Assembly: GCA_031553045.1 (NCBI GenBank)
Contig: JAVBLZ010000006.1
Coordinates: 1-64,000 of the forward strand
From: CALXQW01 sp031553045
GTDB taxonomy: Bacteria; Verrucomicrobiota; Verrucomicrobiia; Opitutales; Intestinicryptomonadaceae
DNA length: 64,000 bases
Direction of reading: 5' to 3'
Every line of letters begins with the position of its first letter. The first letter of the stretch is position 1. The notes under the pieces are model-generated. The model worked only from the letters and a program-made list of their open reading frames with translations, was not told where the DNA came from and did not search any database. Shown one piece after another: positions 35,491-44,519 of this stretch. Position numbers and translations under genes: made by a program.

Positions 35491-37653
35491 ATGGAAAACA
35501 AAAAAATCATTTATATATTGGCGGATTCAGCAAATTTGGATTCTCCTAAAGACGCCAAAAGCGGCGGAAAAGTCAGATTCTTTAGAGGAGACAATCTAGA
35601 TTTTAAGGTCAGCTTTTTTAATGCCGGAGTTTTAAGAACGCCAAAAGAATCGGATACGATATTCTTGGAAGTGTTAGACGTGGGCTCTATAAATCTGCCT
35701 TCAGACGAAGACACAAAACTCGTGATGTTTGCAGAGATTTCCGGTGCAAGCGCAAATATAAACGCATCTGAGGAAGATTGCAAAAAATTTTTAGAAGCTC
35801 ATCTTACATTCAGCTTTAACGCACTAGACACCAGAATAGATAGCGGAGAAAAAATCTTGCGCATTTATATTGTGGACGAAGAAGGCTGCAGGCTTACCTA
35901 TGCGCAAGGGTGGGTGTTTGTAGAATCAGACTTTTGCTCAGGGCAGTCAAAAAGTTTGGATGAGTCGGGAAAGTTTTTGACGCTCAAAGAAGCCGGGGAC
36001 AAATTTTCAGATAAAAATAAAAATCTTTCCGACATACCCGACAAATCCAGCGCAAGAGAAAATCTTGAAGTGTACAGCAAATCTGATTTAGACGCAAAAC
36101 TTTCAAGCAAGTCTGGGGCGGAAAATAAAATTGTCTGTGCGTTGTTACCCAAAGGGTATTTTTTTAATGAAGTTAGCAGCAGATATTTCGATTTAGACTT
36201 TTTTAGTCTGCCTATAACTATATTCATATCCGCCTTGGCTTTTGATGACATTTTTTCTTTATACACGATAGGTGGAAGCGCCACTTTTCAGATTAGTATA
36301 AACAACAAAGTGTTAAGAATATATGTAGGAAAGCTTTCTAGCGGATATAATACAGAATTTAATTTGAGTAATTTTGACATCTCTAAAGGCGGTAAATTTG
36401 TAATTTCCATAGGCACTTTGGCGGGAGAAATTGATGCATGGTTTGATTGTGTGAGTCTGGAAAAAATAACTTCAGCCAAAAATCTTGATTCAGGCTCTTT
36501 CTCGCAAATCGGGGTTGCTATTGATTCACCAAAGAATGCCATCGACAGATTTATGATTGCACACCAGAAAACTTATTTGGATGAAGGGCATTATTCCGTA
36601 AGAGATTTTCAAAATAATAAAGTGTATCCAAATAATGCTTGTCCTGACTTTATCAGAAACTCAAATCTTGGCGCAGATATAGAGGGCGGCTGGAATTTAG
36701 AGCATGTAGAAAAAGGCGCAACCAAGCAAATGTGGACTTGTGAAAACATAAACATTTATTTGGAGGATGGAACGGGTACATTGTATTGCAAAAATTCTGA
36801 AAATCCGCCGGATGGCTTGGATTATGCGGTAGATTTGGGTTTTAGTCATTACGACTTGAACAGCATACAGCAAGAGATTTTCGGCGGTTTTTTTATGAAC
36901 CCTTCTGCGTATCCAGACGGATGGAACGGTCTGGGTTATGACGGATATAAAGTGAAGGTAAAATGCAAGATGAAATTCTTAAAAGAAGGCACTTTGTTTT
37001 GGATAGCAGGGCAAAGATGGACGCTATCTCAGCAGGTAATCACGCAGGAAGATATAGCAAAAGGATGGCATGAATTTACTCATGAACACATAGACACTTC
37101 AGACTCTATGGATATTTCTTCCGTAGTTTGTATCTTGCCCATGAATCTGGAAGGCGAGAGTGGACCCGTCATATCTATTGCCGATTTTACCTGCGATATT
37201 GAAGGATTATATTTTGAATATTCCGATTTGCATTTATTAGAAGGCACAAAAACCTTATCGCCTTTAAATATTTCGGGCGTATTTTATGATGTAAATGCCA
37301 ATAACTCCTCTGTTTTTAGAAAGAAGTTTTCCAGATATGGCAATATATATTGGAGACCGCTTGAAATGACTTCAATTTCCATTTCTTCACGTTTTAGCAG
37401 TACATTCTATTTGCCCCGAAATGGGATGATTCTTGAATTATGGCTGAAATCTCATGATGGCGCAATAAACCTGAATTTTGGCACAAGTAGTAATCCGCAA
37501 AAGTATGCAAGCAATTTTTCCTACCCTGTTGGAAGCGCAGGCATGTTAAAAGTTGCGGAGTTCTATTTTGATGAGAACTCAGCACTGCTCCTAACCCCTT
37601 TAACACAAAAATCTTCATATAGAAATATAACTTATATGTTAATAGAAAAATAA
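35491..37653 (+). CDS. Phage tail-fibre-like / receptor-binding protein
   Basis: About 720 aa from ATG 35491 (MENKKIIYILADS); the TTG 39 bp upstream is less likely. Residues ~1-150 form a beta-rich N-terminal domain like those that attach phage tip proteins. Residues ~160-210 hold the tail-fibre linker pattern 'NLSDIPDKSSARENLEVYSKSDLDA', which closely follows the phage consensus 'NLsDv-x-x-x-AR-x-NL'. The rest is beta-rich with two lectin/LamG-like segments and many Trp/Tyr residues, fitting a glycan-binding tip. There is no signal peptide. It starts a three-gene phage-like cassette with no capsid or tail-tube genes nearby. Confidence 0.65.
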   Translation: MENKKIIYILADSANLDSPKDAKSGGKVRFFRGDNLDFKVSFFNAGVLRTPKESDTIFLEVLDVGSINLPSDEDTKLVMFAEISGASANINASEEDCKKFLEAHLTFSFNALDTRIDSGEKILRIYIVDEEGCRLTYAQGWVFVESDFCSGQSKSLDESGKFLTLKEAGDKFSDKNKNLSDIPDKSSARENLEVYSKSDLDAKLSSKSGAENKIVCALLPKGYFFNEVSSRYFDLDFFSLPITIFISALAFDDIFSLYTIGGSATFQISINNKVLRIYVGKLSSGYNTEFNLSNFDISKGGKFVISIGTLAGEIDAWFDCVSLEKITSAKNLDSGSFSQIGVAIDSPKNAIDRFMIAHQKTYLDEGHYSVRDFQNNKVYPNNACPDFIRNSNLGADIEGGWNLEHVEKGATKQMWTCENINIYLEDGTGTLYCKNSENPPDGLDYAVDLGFSHYDLNSIQQEIFGGFFMNPSAYPDGWNGLGYDGYKVKVKCKMKFLKEGTLFWIAGQRWTLSQQVITQEDIAKGWHEFTHEHIDTSDSMDISSVVCILPMNLEGESGPVISIADFTCDIEGLYFEYSDLHLLEGTKTLSPLNISGVFYDVNANNSSVFRKKFSRYGNIYWRPLEMTSISISSRFSSTFYLPRNGMILELWLKSHDGAINLNFGTSSNPQKYASNFSYPVGSAGMLKVAEFYFDENSALLLTPLTQKSSYRNITYMLIEK

Positions 37654-37654
37654 T

Positions 37655-37858
37655 ATGGAAAAAATAAATATAAATAACGAAACACAAATGCAAATACTGT
37701 CTATCGGAATTGAAGCAATAAGCTTTGACTCAGCAGGCAGACCTATTGCAGGAAAAAGAATCATATCTCTTAATAGTACAGATTTGCAAAATGCAAATTA
37801 CAATTTGCTTGATTGCTTGAGGAATCTTTATGCAAAGAAAGTAGAGGCAAATGAGTGA
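37655..37858 (+). CDS. Small phage-cassette protein (67 aa), unknown
   Basis: A 67-aa protein starting 1 bp after the tail-fibre-like gene and overlapping the next gene by 8 bp. It contains a strand-rich 'MQILSIGIEAISFDSAGRPI' start and a helical end. The tight packing supports a real gene in a phage late operon. In tail modules such small genes often encode chaperones or tail accessory proteins; that is only an analogy. Confidence 0.6.
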   Translation: MEKININNETQMQILSIGIEAISFDSAGRPIAGKRIISLNSTDLQNANYNLLDCLRNLYAKKVEANE

Positions 37859-38309
37859 AATATTTGACCCCACAAGCGCAATAGGAAGCGCAACCGCAGG
37901 ATTTGCCTGCACGCTTTTAACAAGCTTTGTCAGATCATTTTTGGATATGTCTTTGGAGAGGCAGCAGGTCATGCTCGATATTCTTAAAGGAAAAACACTA
38001 ATACAAGACGAATCGGCGGATAAGGCAAACCTCAGAGACCCTGATGTAGGCAAATGGATAAGAAGGCTTATTTATGGCGGCTGTGCGTTTTCAATAATCT
38101 TAGCTCCGTTCATATTTGCGTTTTTTTCCGATATTAGCGTAGAGGTAGAAAACAGGCAAATTGCCGGAGGATGGCTTTGGGGCATGATACCTGAATATAC
38201 GGATACCGTGTTTCATCAGGTAAAAGGTTTCTACTTGCCAGACAGCATTCAAACGGCTTTCATAAGTTATCTCATACCTTTTTATCTGGGCAGGGGGGCT
38301 GCAAAATAA
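37851..38309 (+). CDS. Phage-like membrane protein (holin candidate)
   Basis: A 152-aa protein with a soluble N-terminus including an amphipathic 'FLDMSLERQQVMLDILKGK' helix, then hydrophobic segments near 72-93 ('LIYGGCAFSIILAPFIFAFF') and 135-148. It resembles predicted phage membrane proteins encoded next to tail fibres in lysis/late regions. Overlap with the 67-aa gene indicates co-translation. No endolysin is adjacent. Holin is a working label. Confidence 0.5.
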   Translation: MSEIFDPTSAIGSATAGFACTLLTSFVRSFLDMSLERQQVMLDILKGKTLIQDESADKANLRDPDVGKWIRRLIYGGCAFSIILAPFIFAFFSDISVEVENRQIAGGWLWGMIPEYTDTVFHQVKGFYLPDSIQTAFISYLIPFYLGRGAAK

Positions 38310-38409
38310 TTTCAGTGCGTGTGAAATTCGGAGAATCATAAGTGGTATGATTTTCTGAAATAAATTCCAATCAAAATTTTTGTAAATGCAAAAATCGATT
38401 TTACCACTA

Positions 38410-38441
38410 GGCGGCGGATTTTAAATCTTGCCGCTTTTTTT
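38410..38441 (+). terminator. Rho-independent terminator after the phage-like cassette
   Basis: GCGGCggATT-TTAA-ATcttGCCGC followed by seven T residues; an imperfect but GC-rich stem about 100 bp after the last cassette gene. A weaker hairpin (ATTTCAG/CTGAAAT with inner AGAATCAT/ATGATTTTCT, 38309-38361) lies in the same gap. Confidence 0.65.
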
Positions 38442-38593
38442 CTTACTGACTTGCGTATCGGGGAAAAAAAAGTTAAAAAAATGCTGGAAAAACGAATCAA
38501 AATCTATTCAATTATCCAAAAACATAGAAATTGTTCGTTGTCTTAATGGAGCGAGCGGTTTTTTTTCATTTAATATCCCATCCCAATATAGAA

Positions 38594-41500
38594 ATGTTAT
38601 ATAGAACAAAACTCCTTAAAAAGTTATTAGTCATTATGCTTTCCGCATTCGCATTGACTATTCTTAATGCTCAGGATAAACCCGCTAAAGAACAAGATAA
38701 GGCAAAAAAGGCTGAAGCCCCTGCGGATCCTGCATTGGCTGCAGAGCTTAAAACCACAGAAAAAAGCGCAACACAACTGGCGGAAGAGTCTGGCGCACTT
38801 ATAAAAAAAGGTGATTTTGTGGCGGCGCGCCCAATCATCAAAGAATTGCTCTTGCGCCTCAAAGGCACGGAAGATGCCCCAGGTATTAAACAGAGGATTG
38901 AGGACTACAACTACTACATCGCTTGCAGTTACGTGCAAGAGTATCAGATGAACCGTGAGAATACCTCTGCGCTCGGCAATTCTGAAACATTCCTTACCAA
39001 TTTTGTTAATGATTACCCAAATTCTAAAAATGCCGTCAACGCCATACAGAGTTTGGCTACTGTTTATGCGCTCAAGAATGATCTTATAAAATCTGCAGAA
39101 ACTTTTGAAAAACTGCTTCATCCGCCGTATGCGGCAACGCTCGGCTTGGCAAGGCAAAATCAGATTGTCAAACAAATTGCCACAACTTTTTATTTCCGTC
39201 CGGATTCTTGGAATGACGGTGAAAAATGGTTCAAGCTGCTCTTTGACAGGTCGCCTTTGGGTGAGAATAAGGTTTTTGCGGCAGTGGCTTTGGCAAGAAT
39301 GTCTATGGCAAAAAAAGACTATGTTGAAACCATGAAATACTTTCCATACATGGTTTATGAGTGCACGCCAAGGTATGACATCGCTTTAAATATAGACTTC
39401 TTGAAAGCGGGTGACCAGCTTGCGAAAGACAAAAAGTTTAATCTTGCCACGCTATTTTACAGCATGGTGTACAGCAAAGATAGAATTGTTGCAGGGCTTG
39501 AAAAATCTCTGGGTGTGCAAGACAAGAAGTTTAAGCGTATGTTGGCGTTATCGCCCGACAGCCCTCAAACAAAGGAATCTGAGGCGCAGGTAAAGTACCT
39601 GAGGTCTAGCGTGGACACTATTAAGTCTGATGTTCAAGATTATACGCCCGCACTTATTGCCCGTGCTGCCGCCAATTATAGTTCTACAAAGCGCGGTTAT
39701 GAAGGTTTTTGGTCTTACATCAAGTTGATGGAAGCGTATCCTACTGATGAGAATTTTGAAGCTTATGTGTATGCGGCATTTTCTTCCGCATACACAATTA
39801 AAAAGAGGGATGAAATGTTCCGTCTAGGTAAAATTTATGAGGAAAAATACCCCAATGGCGAACATATTCACGACGTTAAACTTCAAATAGCGGACTATTA
39901 CCGCACGACAGACCAAAAAGAACTTTTCCTTGCCGCCTGTTTTGATTTTATCGAGAAATATCATGACATTTCTTTATCCAGTAAATTTGTATTTATGCTG
40001 GGCAGCACTTGGCTTAATCAGCATGACTACGCTAGTATAAACAAGTACTTCAATGAGTACATCAAAAAATATCCGCAAAGCCCCGTTACGGAAGGTTCAT
40101 ACTATTGGACAGGCATGGCCGCCTTGATGCAGGGCGACTATAAAACGGCGGTTGAGCGCCTTAAATACATTTATGAAAATTACACATCCGGCGAGTATGA
40201 GGAAGACGCCCTTTACAGATACGGTATAGCCGCCTTTGGCGTCGGTGATTATTCAAAAGCGAGGGAGTGTTTTACAACATTTATGGATAGGTACGCTTCA
40301 AGCAATATGCTCGGCGAGATTGAGTTTTTCTTGGGCGATATTGAAGGCGCAATGGGTGAAGTTGATGAGGCTATCAAACATTACATGAATGTGGAAAACC
40401 TTAAAGCAAACCAGAGCTTTGTTAACAGCGCATATATACAGTCTGTAAAGCTTTTGATTGCGGCTGCCAGGCATGAAGACGCCATAAAAATCATAGACAG
40501 CTTTATGACAAAATTTCCCGCAGAAAATATGGGAGGGCTGCTTTATGAAAAAGGTCTTTGCTTTGAGGCATTGGGCAGGGCGGCAGACGCTCTTAATATG
40601 TACATAAAAGCTGTCGAAGATTACGGTTCAAAATATAATGACGACGGTATTGATAAAATAATATTTGCGTATGACGATATGTATAAACGCAATATTACAA
40701 AAATTGCCAAGACCGTGGCGTTTCTTGAAAAAGCAATCAGCGATGCTGAATTTAGAAAAATGCTCATAACCAAGCCAGCCTTGCGTTATAAATATTTTGA
40801 AGCAAATCCAGACGTAGAGTATAAATTTTACGACAGGTTTAAGAAAGACCCTGCTTACTCAGACACAATGCTTAAAGATACCTCTATCTTAAAGCAAAAA
40901 CTTGCGGAATACAAATCTCAGCAAGATACGTATCCTAAAAAAGATTCGGTCGGCATATTCACAGATATTATGAATAATGCTATGGCAAAGAGCAATAATA
41001 CGCTATTCTTCCGTTGTTGTATGATTTTGGAAAAGCTCGGCAAGCCTGTTCCATCCACAAAAGTTTTCAGTGAGGATGACTTCAAGCAAGCATCAATCAA
41101 AACTTTGGTATGGATGGGCAATGAAAATAAAAAGTACGGTCCTGAATTTGCAAAGAAGGCTTATGAGGAGGCACTAGACAGAGACGAACCTGAGTTCATG
41201 ATAGACGCAATCTACGCAATGGCAGATTTTCAGGCTTCAATCGCAAACTGGAAAGAAGCTTTAACGTATTACGCCAGAGTTGAAAATGATTATCCTGCAA
41301 ATATACGTGCCGGCAACGCCGCAATAGCTCAAGCTCAGATGTATATCAAACTTAAAAAGAACAAAGACGCTTTGGCAAAGTTTGAAGAAATTATGCGTAC
41401 TCCCGCTTGGAAGGGCGATATTCAGGCAGAAACATTGTATTTGCTTGCAAATATGGCGCAGGCTGAGGGCAATGTTGATAAAGCTGTGATGTATTATACT

Positions 41501-41689
41501 CAATGTTATTTGGGATTCTCTGTAAATTACAACTGGTCCGGAAAGGCTCTTTTGGCGTCTGCAAGGTTGCTGGTTGCAAATCAGCGCAGGGATGAGGCGA
41601 TTAAAATTCTGGACAGCTTTATTGACGACAAGAGAAACACTCAGGCAAAAGAGTACGAAGAAATCAAGTCTTACAGACAAACCCTATAA
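38594..41689 (+). CDS. Exported TPR-rich protein (about 1,030 aa)
   Basis: Started at ATG 38594 (MLYRTKLLKK), which gives a signal peptide ending near 'LTILNAQ'; the upstream TTG frame adds 21 residues that spoil it. After an acidic/Ala-rich linker the protein consists of many TPR-like helix pairs, for example 'ALYRYGIAAFGVGDYSKARE' and 'FFLGDIEGAMGEVDEAIKHY', in the YbgF/BamD-type style of envelope proteins. It is the first of three same-strand genes (TPR, TPR, VWA-like). Such long periplasmic TPR proteins scaffold envelope complexes; the partner is unknown. Confidence 0.8.
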   Translation: MLYRTKLLKKLLVIMLSAFALTILNAQDKPAKEQDKAKKAEAPADPALAAELKTTEKSATQLAEESGALIKKGDFVAARPIIKELLLRLKGTEDAPGIKQRIEDYNYYIACSYVQEYQMNRENTSALGNSETFLTNFVNDYPNSKNAVNAIQSLATVYALKNDLIKSAETFEKLLHPPYAATLGLARQNQIVKQIATTFYFRPDSWNDGEKWFKLLFDRSPLGENKVFAAVALARMSMAKKDYVETMKYFPYMVYECTPRYDIALNIDFLKAGDQLAKDKKFNLATLFYSMVYSKDRIVAGLEKSLGVQDKKFKRMLALSPDSPQTKESEAQVKYLRSSVDTIKSDVQDYTPALIARAAANYSSTKRGYEGFWSYIKLMEAYPTDENFEAYVYAAFSSAYTIKKRDEMFRLGKIYEEKYPNGEHIHDVKLQIADYYRTTDQKELFLAACFDFIEKYHDISLSSKFVFMLGSTWLNQHDYASINKYFNEYIKKYPQSPVTEGSYYWTGMAALMQGDYKTAVERLKYIYENYTSGEYEEDALYRYGIAAFGVGDYSKARECFTTFMDRYASSNMLGEIEFFLGDIEGAMGEVDEAIKHYMNVENLKANQSFVNSAYIQSVKLLIAAARHEDAIKIIDSFMTKFPAENMGGLLYEKGLCFEALGRAADALNMYIKAVEDYGSKYNDDGIDKIIFAYDDMYKRNITKIAKTVAFLEKAISDAEFRKMLITKPALRYKYFEANPDVEYKFYDRFKKDPAYSDTMLKDTSILKQKLAEYKSQQDTYPKKDSVGIFTDIMNNAMAKSNNTLFFRCCMILEKLGKPVPSTKVFSEDDFKQASIKTLVWMGNENKKYGPEFAKKAYEEALDRDEPEFMIDAIYAMADFQASIANWKEALTYYARVENDYPANIRAGNAAIAQAQMYIKLKKNKDALAKFEEIMRTPAWKGDIQAETLYLLANMAQAEGNVDKAVMYYTQCYLGFSVNYNWSGKALLASARLLVANQRRDEAIKILDSFIDDKRNTQAKEYEEIKSYRQTL

Positions 41690-41710
41690 TTCTTAACATC
41701 TATTTTAATT

Positions 41711-42988
41711 ATGAAATATTTACCCATGAATGTTAAAAAAATATTTTTCTCGGCTTTTTTGCTTTCAATTTTCTTTGGCGCTCAGGCACAGACGCCTGCC
41801 GCTTCTGAATCTGGCAATGAAGATAGATCATACATTGCAGACTTTGCACAGAAATCACCAACATTTGGCATTATTGAAGACAGGCAACGCCCCTTGAATT
41901 TTTTGAGGACTGAAACCGTCTCAGGCGTCAAAAATTTTGTATTTTCATATACCGACGCCCCCGGTGAATTATACTTCCCCAGGACTTCTGAAAAAAAATA
42001 CTATGTGATTCATAGCGCCTCATACAGAAGCGCCATGGACTCTTTCTCAAAAGAAAATTTTGAAGACGCAATCCCGTTGATGAGAGATGCGGTTTATCCA
42101 TACGTGCAGTTTTTAGATTTACCTGAGATTCAGTCTTTATCAATCCATGCAGATTTTGATAAATTTGTAGATTGTCTTGTTGCGGCAAACAAAGTTAAAG
42201 AAGCTGCAGCGCTTTCCGCAACAGTTCCCTATTCAGATTCCGGTAATACGGTTTGCCTTGCGGGTGTCAAATTGGCAAGAATGTTTGTGGCAAACAAGAT
42301 GTTTGCGGCATCGGATGCCATTATAAGCAAGCTTCCGATAAATCAAAATAATATGGAATTGCTCACAGCTTTTTTTGATTTGTTGGGCGACATGCGCAAA
42401 TCTGGCAAAACAAGAGAGGCATCTTTGTGGTACACAAAAATCAGTAATATGGATACTCCTCTTAAAACCAGTGCAAAAGTTTGGATGGTTTATTGCGATA
42501 TACTTTTGGGTAACATCAATTCGGCAAAGGTTTATCTGGACCAGTTGCCAACAGTCAAGGTTGAAGAGCCAAAGGCTGAAGCCGCACCTGCTGCTGATTC
42601 TTCTACACCGGCTACTCCTGCGTTGCCTCCAATACCGGAAGCCGCACCCGCAGCTTCGGCTTCAAAACCGGCTGCAGAATACATCAAACGTGATGATGCA
42701 ATATTTTCTCTCATACAGATGGTTAGAGGTATTTTTAAAGAGAATGACAATAAAACTGAGGAGGCTTTGAACCTTTTTGCGGAGGGTATCGTGTTTGGCG
42801 ATGCTTCCAGCGATTGGATGACAGAGCTTTTGTACAGAACAGGAATGTCTTATAAAAAGCTTGGCAATTTTACGGCTTCCAATGAAATTTTTGCACAGTT
42901 GATGCTATTTTACCCTAATGACTTATTTACTAAAAAAGCTGAAAAAGAAGTCGTTGAAATCAAACCTGATGCAGAGGCAAACAAATAA
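41711..42988 (+). CDS. Exported TPR-like protein with Ala/Pro linker
   Basis: A 425-aa protein with a signal peptide (cleavage after 'FFGAQA'). Residues ~95-280 are TPR-like helices ('FSKENFEDAIPLMRDAVYPYV' type). Residues ~290-325 are a low-complexity Ala/Pro/Glu linker, and the last 100 residues add further TPR units ('TGMSYKKLGNFTASNEIFAQL'). It lies 21 bp after the larger TPR gene and 18 bp before the VWA-like gene, so the three are probably one operon and one complex. Confidence 0.75.
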   Translation: MKYLPMNVKKIFFSAFLLSIFFGAQAQTPAASESGNEDRSYIADFAQKSPTFGIIEDRQRPLNFLRTETVSGVKNFVFSYTDAPGELYFPRTSEKKYYVIHSASYRSAMDSFSKENFEDAIPLMRDAVYPYVQFLDLPEIQSLSIHADFDKFVDCLVAANKVKEAAALSATVPYSDSGNTVCLAGVKLARMFVANKMFAASDAIISKLPINQNNMELLTAFFDLLGDMRKSGKTREASLWYTKISNMDTPLKTSAKVWMVYCDILLGNINSAKVYLDQLPTVKVEEPKAEAAPAADSSTPATPALPPIPEAAPAASASKPAAEYIKRDDAIFSLIQMVRGIFKENDNKTEEALNLFAEGIVFGDASSDWMTELLYRTGMSYKKLGNFTASNEIFAQLMLFYPNDLFTKKAEKEVVEIKPDAEANK

Positions 42989-43006
42989 TATTTATATAAA
43001 AGATTT

Positions 43007-44416
43007 ATGAAAAAATATCACTTTCATCAAATGAAGAAATCAAACTCCCTATTTTATAGGGTGTTTGTTGTGGTTGCAGTTATTCAAGTTGCCATATTCT
43101 TGGGCTTGAGCGGCTACATTATCACAAGAACAATAATCAACCCTGAACAGACTTTTGAGCAGCCTCCGGAACCTGCCATGAATGACGTTAAACAGCAGGA
43201 AAATGTCGCAAGCATTAAGGCAAGCACACGCAAGTCTTCCAAGATGACCAAGCGTATTAGTGCGGCAACCCAGAACATTCAAAATGCAGACATCAATATT
43301 GTCTTGCCTACGGGTACGGGCGGCGGCATGGCAGGCTTTGATGCTATTAACCCAGGAGACATGGGCAAGCTTGATATCACAATGCCTGAGCTTAACTTTT
43401 TTAATACAAAAAGTAAGGGCGAAAGAATCCTGATCTGCGTTGACGCAGGCAGCCATTTGATGAATGAAGAACGTGGTGGTCTTGATACTTACAGGGTTAT
43501 CCGCGAGGAAATTAAAAAGCTTGTGGATGCTTTGCCGGGCACGGTTTTCTTTAATATCATGATGTTTGAAATCAGGTCTGGGGCAATGTTTGATATGTAT
43601 AAATCTGGCGGCGCACTAGTTCCTGCCACAGACGCCAACAAGCGCGGCGTTGCATCTTGGATTGATCCATTCAACTCTAGTCTGCAAAATATTGGCGTGA
43701 GGTCTGGCAACTATACTCTCAAAACGCAATTCTTGCCACAGCCACCTGCTTCTAATGACTACAAGTGGGCAACTGCGGCAAACAAGTATCGTGTGTATCA
43801 GGCAGCTTTAGAGCATGGCGCAGACCTTATCTACATCTTGACTACGGATTGGATAGACCCTGACAATATCAAAAGACCTTGGACTGAATCTGAAACAGAC
43901 CGTTACAGAAAGCAGATGGAAAAATATGAGGCGGATACTGAACGTGAACTTAAAAAAGCCGGTTGGACTGAAGAAAAGCAGCTAGAGTATGACAAACAAT
44001 ACGCAAAGGCACGCACAGAGGCGATAGCAAAGGCAAGAGACTGGCTTGAAAAAGAAAATAACAGACGTAAGGCAAAGGGTGAATCTTTATATGTGGGCTC
44101 TCCAGACAGAGTTATCACTGAGCAAAAATTCATGCCTAAGATTGAGCCTGCACGTCCTAGCGTTAAGGTTACAAAACCCCAAGTTAATTTTTCTAGTTAT
44201 GGCGCAAAGGGCATAGCAAATTATTACGAACCTTTATTTAAAGATATCTACGCAAAGAACGGTTACAGAAAGCCGACCATAAATATGATAATATTTAAGG
44301 GGCAAAAAGAAGAATGGACACCTGCGCAAATGAAGATTGTAAGATCATTTGTAACAAGCCATCAGAACGGCAATGTTCAAGTCTTGAGAGGGCTTAAACA
44401 GGTAGGTTCTGAGTAA
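43007..44416 (+). CDS. Membrane-anchored VWA-like protein
   Basis: A 469-aa protein with one TM helix (about 17-40, 'VVVAVIQVAIFLGLSGYII') and a large non-cytoplasmic part. After a Gly-rich stretch ('GTGGGMAGFD'), residues ~140-460 begin with ILICVDAGSHLM. This is the position of a von Willebrand A MIDAS motif (DxSxS), but here it reads D-A-G-S-H, so metal binding may be altered. A long charged helical insert (~285-355) interrupts the domain. The C-terminus 'PTINMIIFKGQKEE ... GLKQVGSE' looks like the last VWA strand and helix. It closes the TPR-TPR-VWA unit before a terminator. Confidence 0.65.
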   Translation: MKKYHFHQMKKSNSLFYRVFVVVAVIQVAIFLGLSGYIITRTIINPEQTFEQPPEPAMNDVKQQENVASIKASTRKSSKMTKRISAATQNIQNADINIVLPTGTGGGMAGFDAINPGDMGKLDITMPELNFFNTKSKGERILICVDAGSHLMNEERGGLDTYRVIREEIKKLVDALPGTVFFNIMMFEIRSGAMFDMYKSGGALVPATDANKRGVASWIDPFNSSLQNIGVRSGNYTLKTQFLPQPPASNDYKWATAANKYRVYQAALEHGADLIYILTTDWIDPDNIKRPWTESETDRYRKQMEKYEADTERELKKAGWTEEKQLEYDKQYAKARTEAIAKARDWLEKENNRRKAKGESLYVGSPDRVITEQKFMPKIEPARPSVKVTKPQVNFSSYGAKGIANYYEPLFKDIYAKNGYRKPTINMIIFKGQKEEWTPAQMKIVRSFVTSHQNGNVQVLRGLKQVGSE

Positions 44417-44450
44417 TGTAGTTTTTTCAATGCAGAAATAAATTTAAAAT

Positions 44451-44481
44451 GGAGAGCTTGTAAATAGGCTCTCCTTTTTTT
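44451..44481 (+). terminator. Rho-independent terminator after the TPR-VWA operon
   Basis: GGAGAGC and GCTCTCC form a 7-bp perfect stem with a 10-nt loop, followed by seven T residues, about 35 bp after the stop codon. Confidence 0.88.
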
Positions 44482-44519
44482 GTGGCTAAAATTTTTTTTA
44501 TCTGCTCAAATAACCCTTT

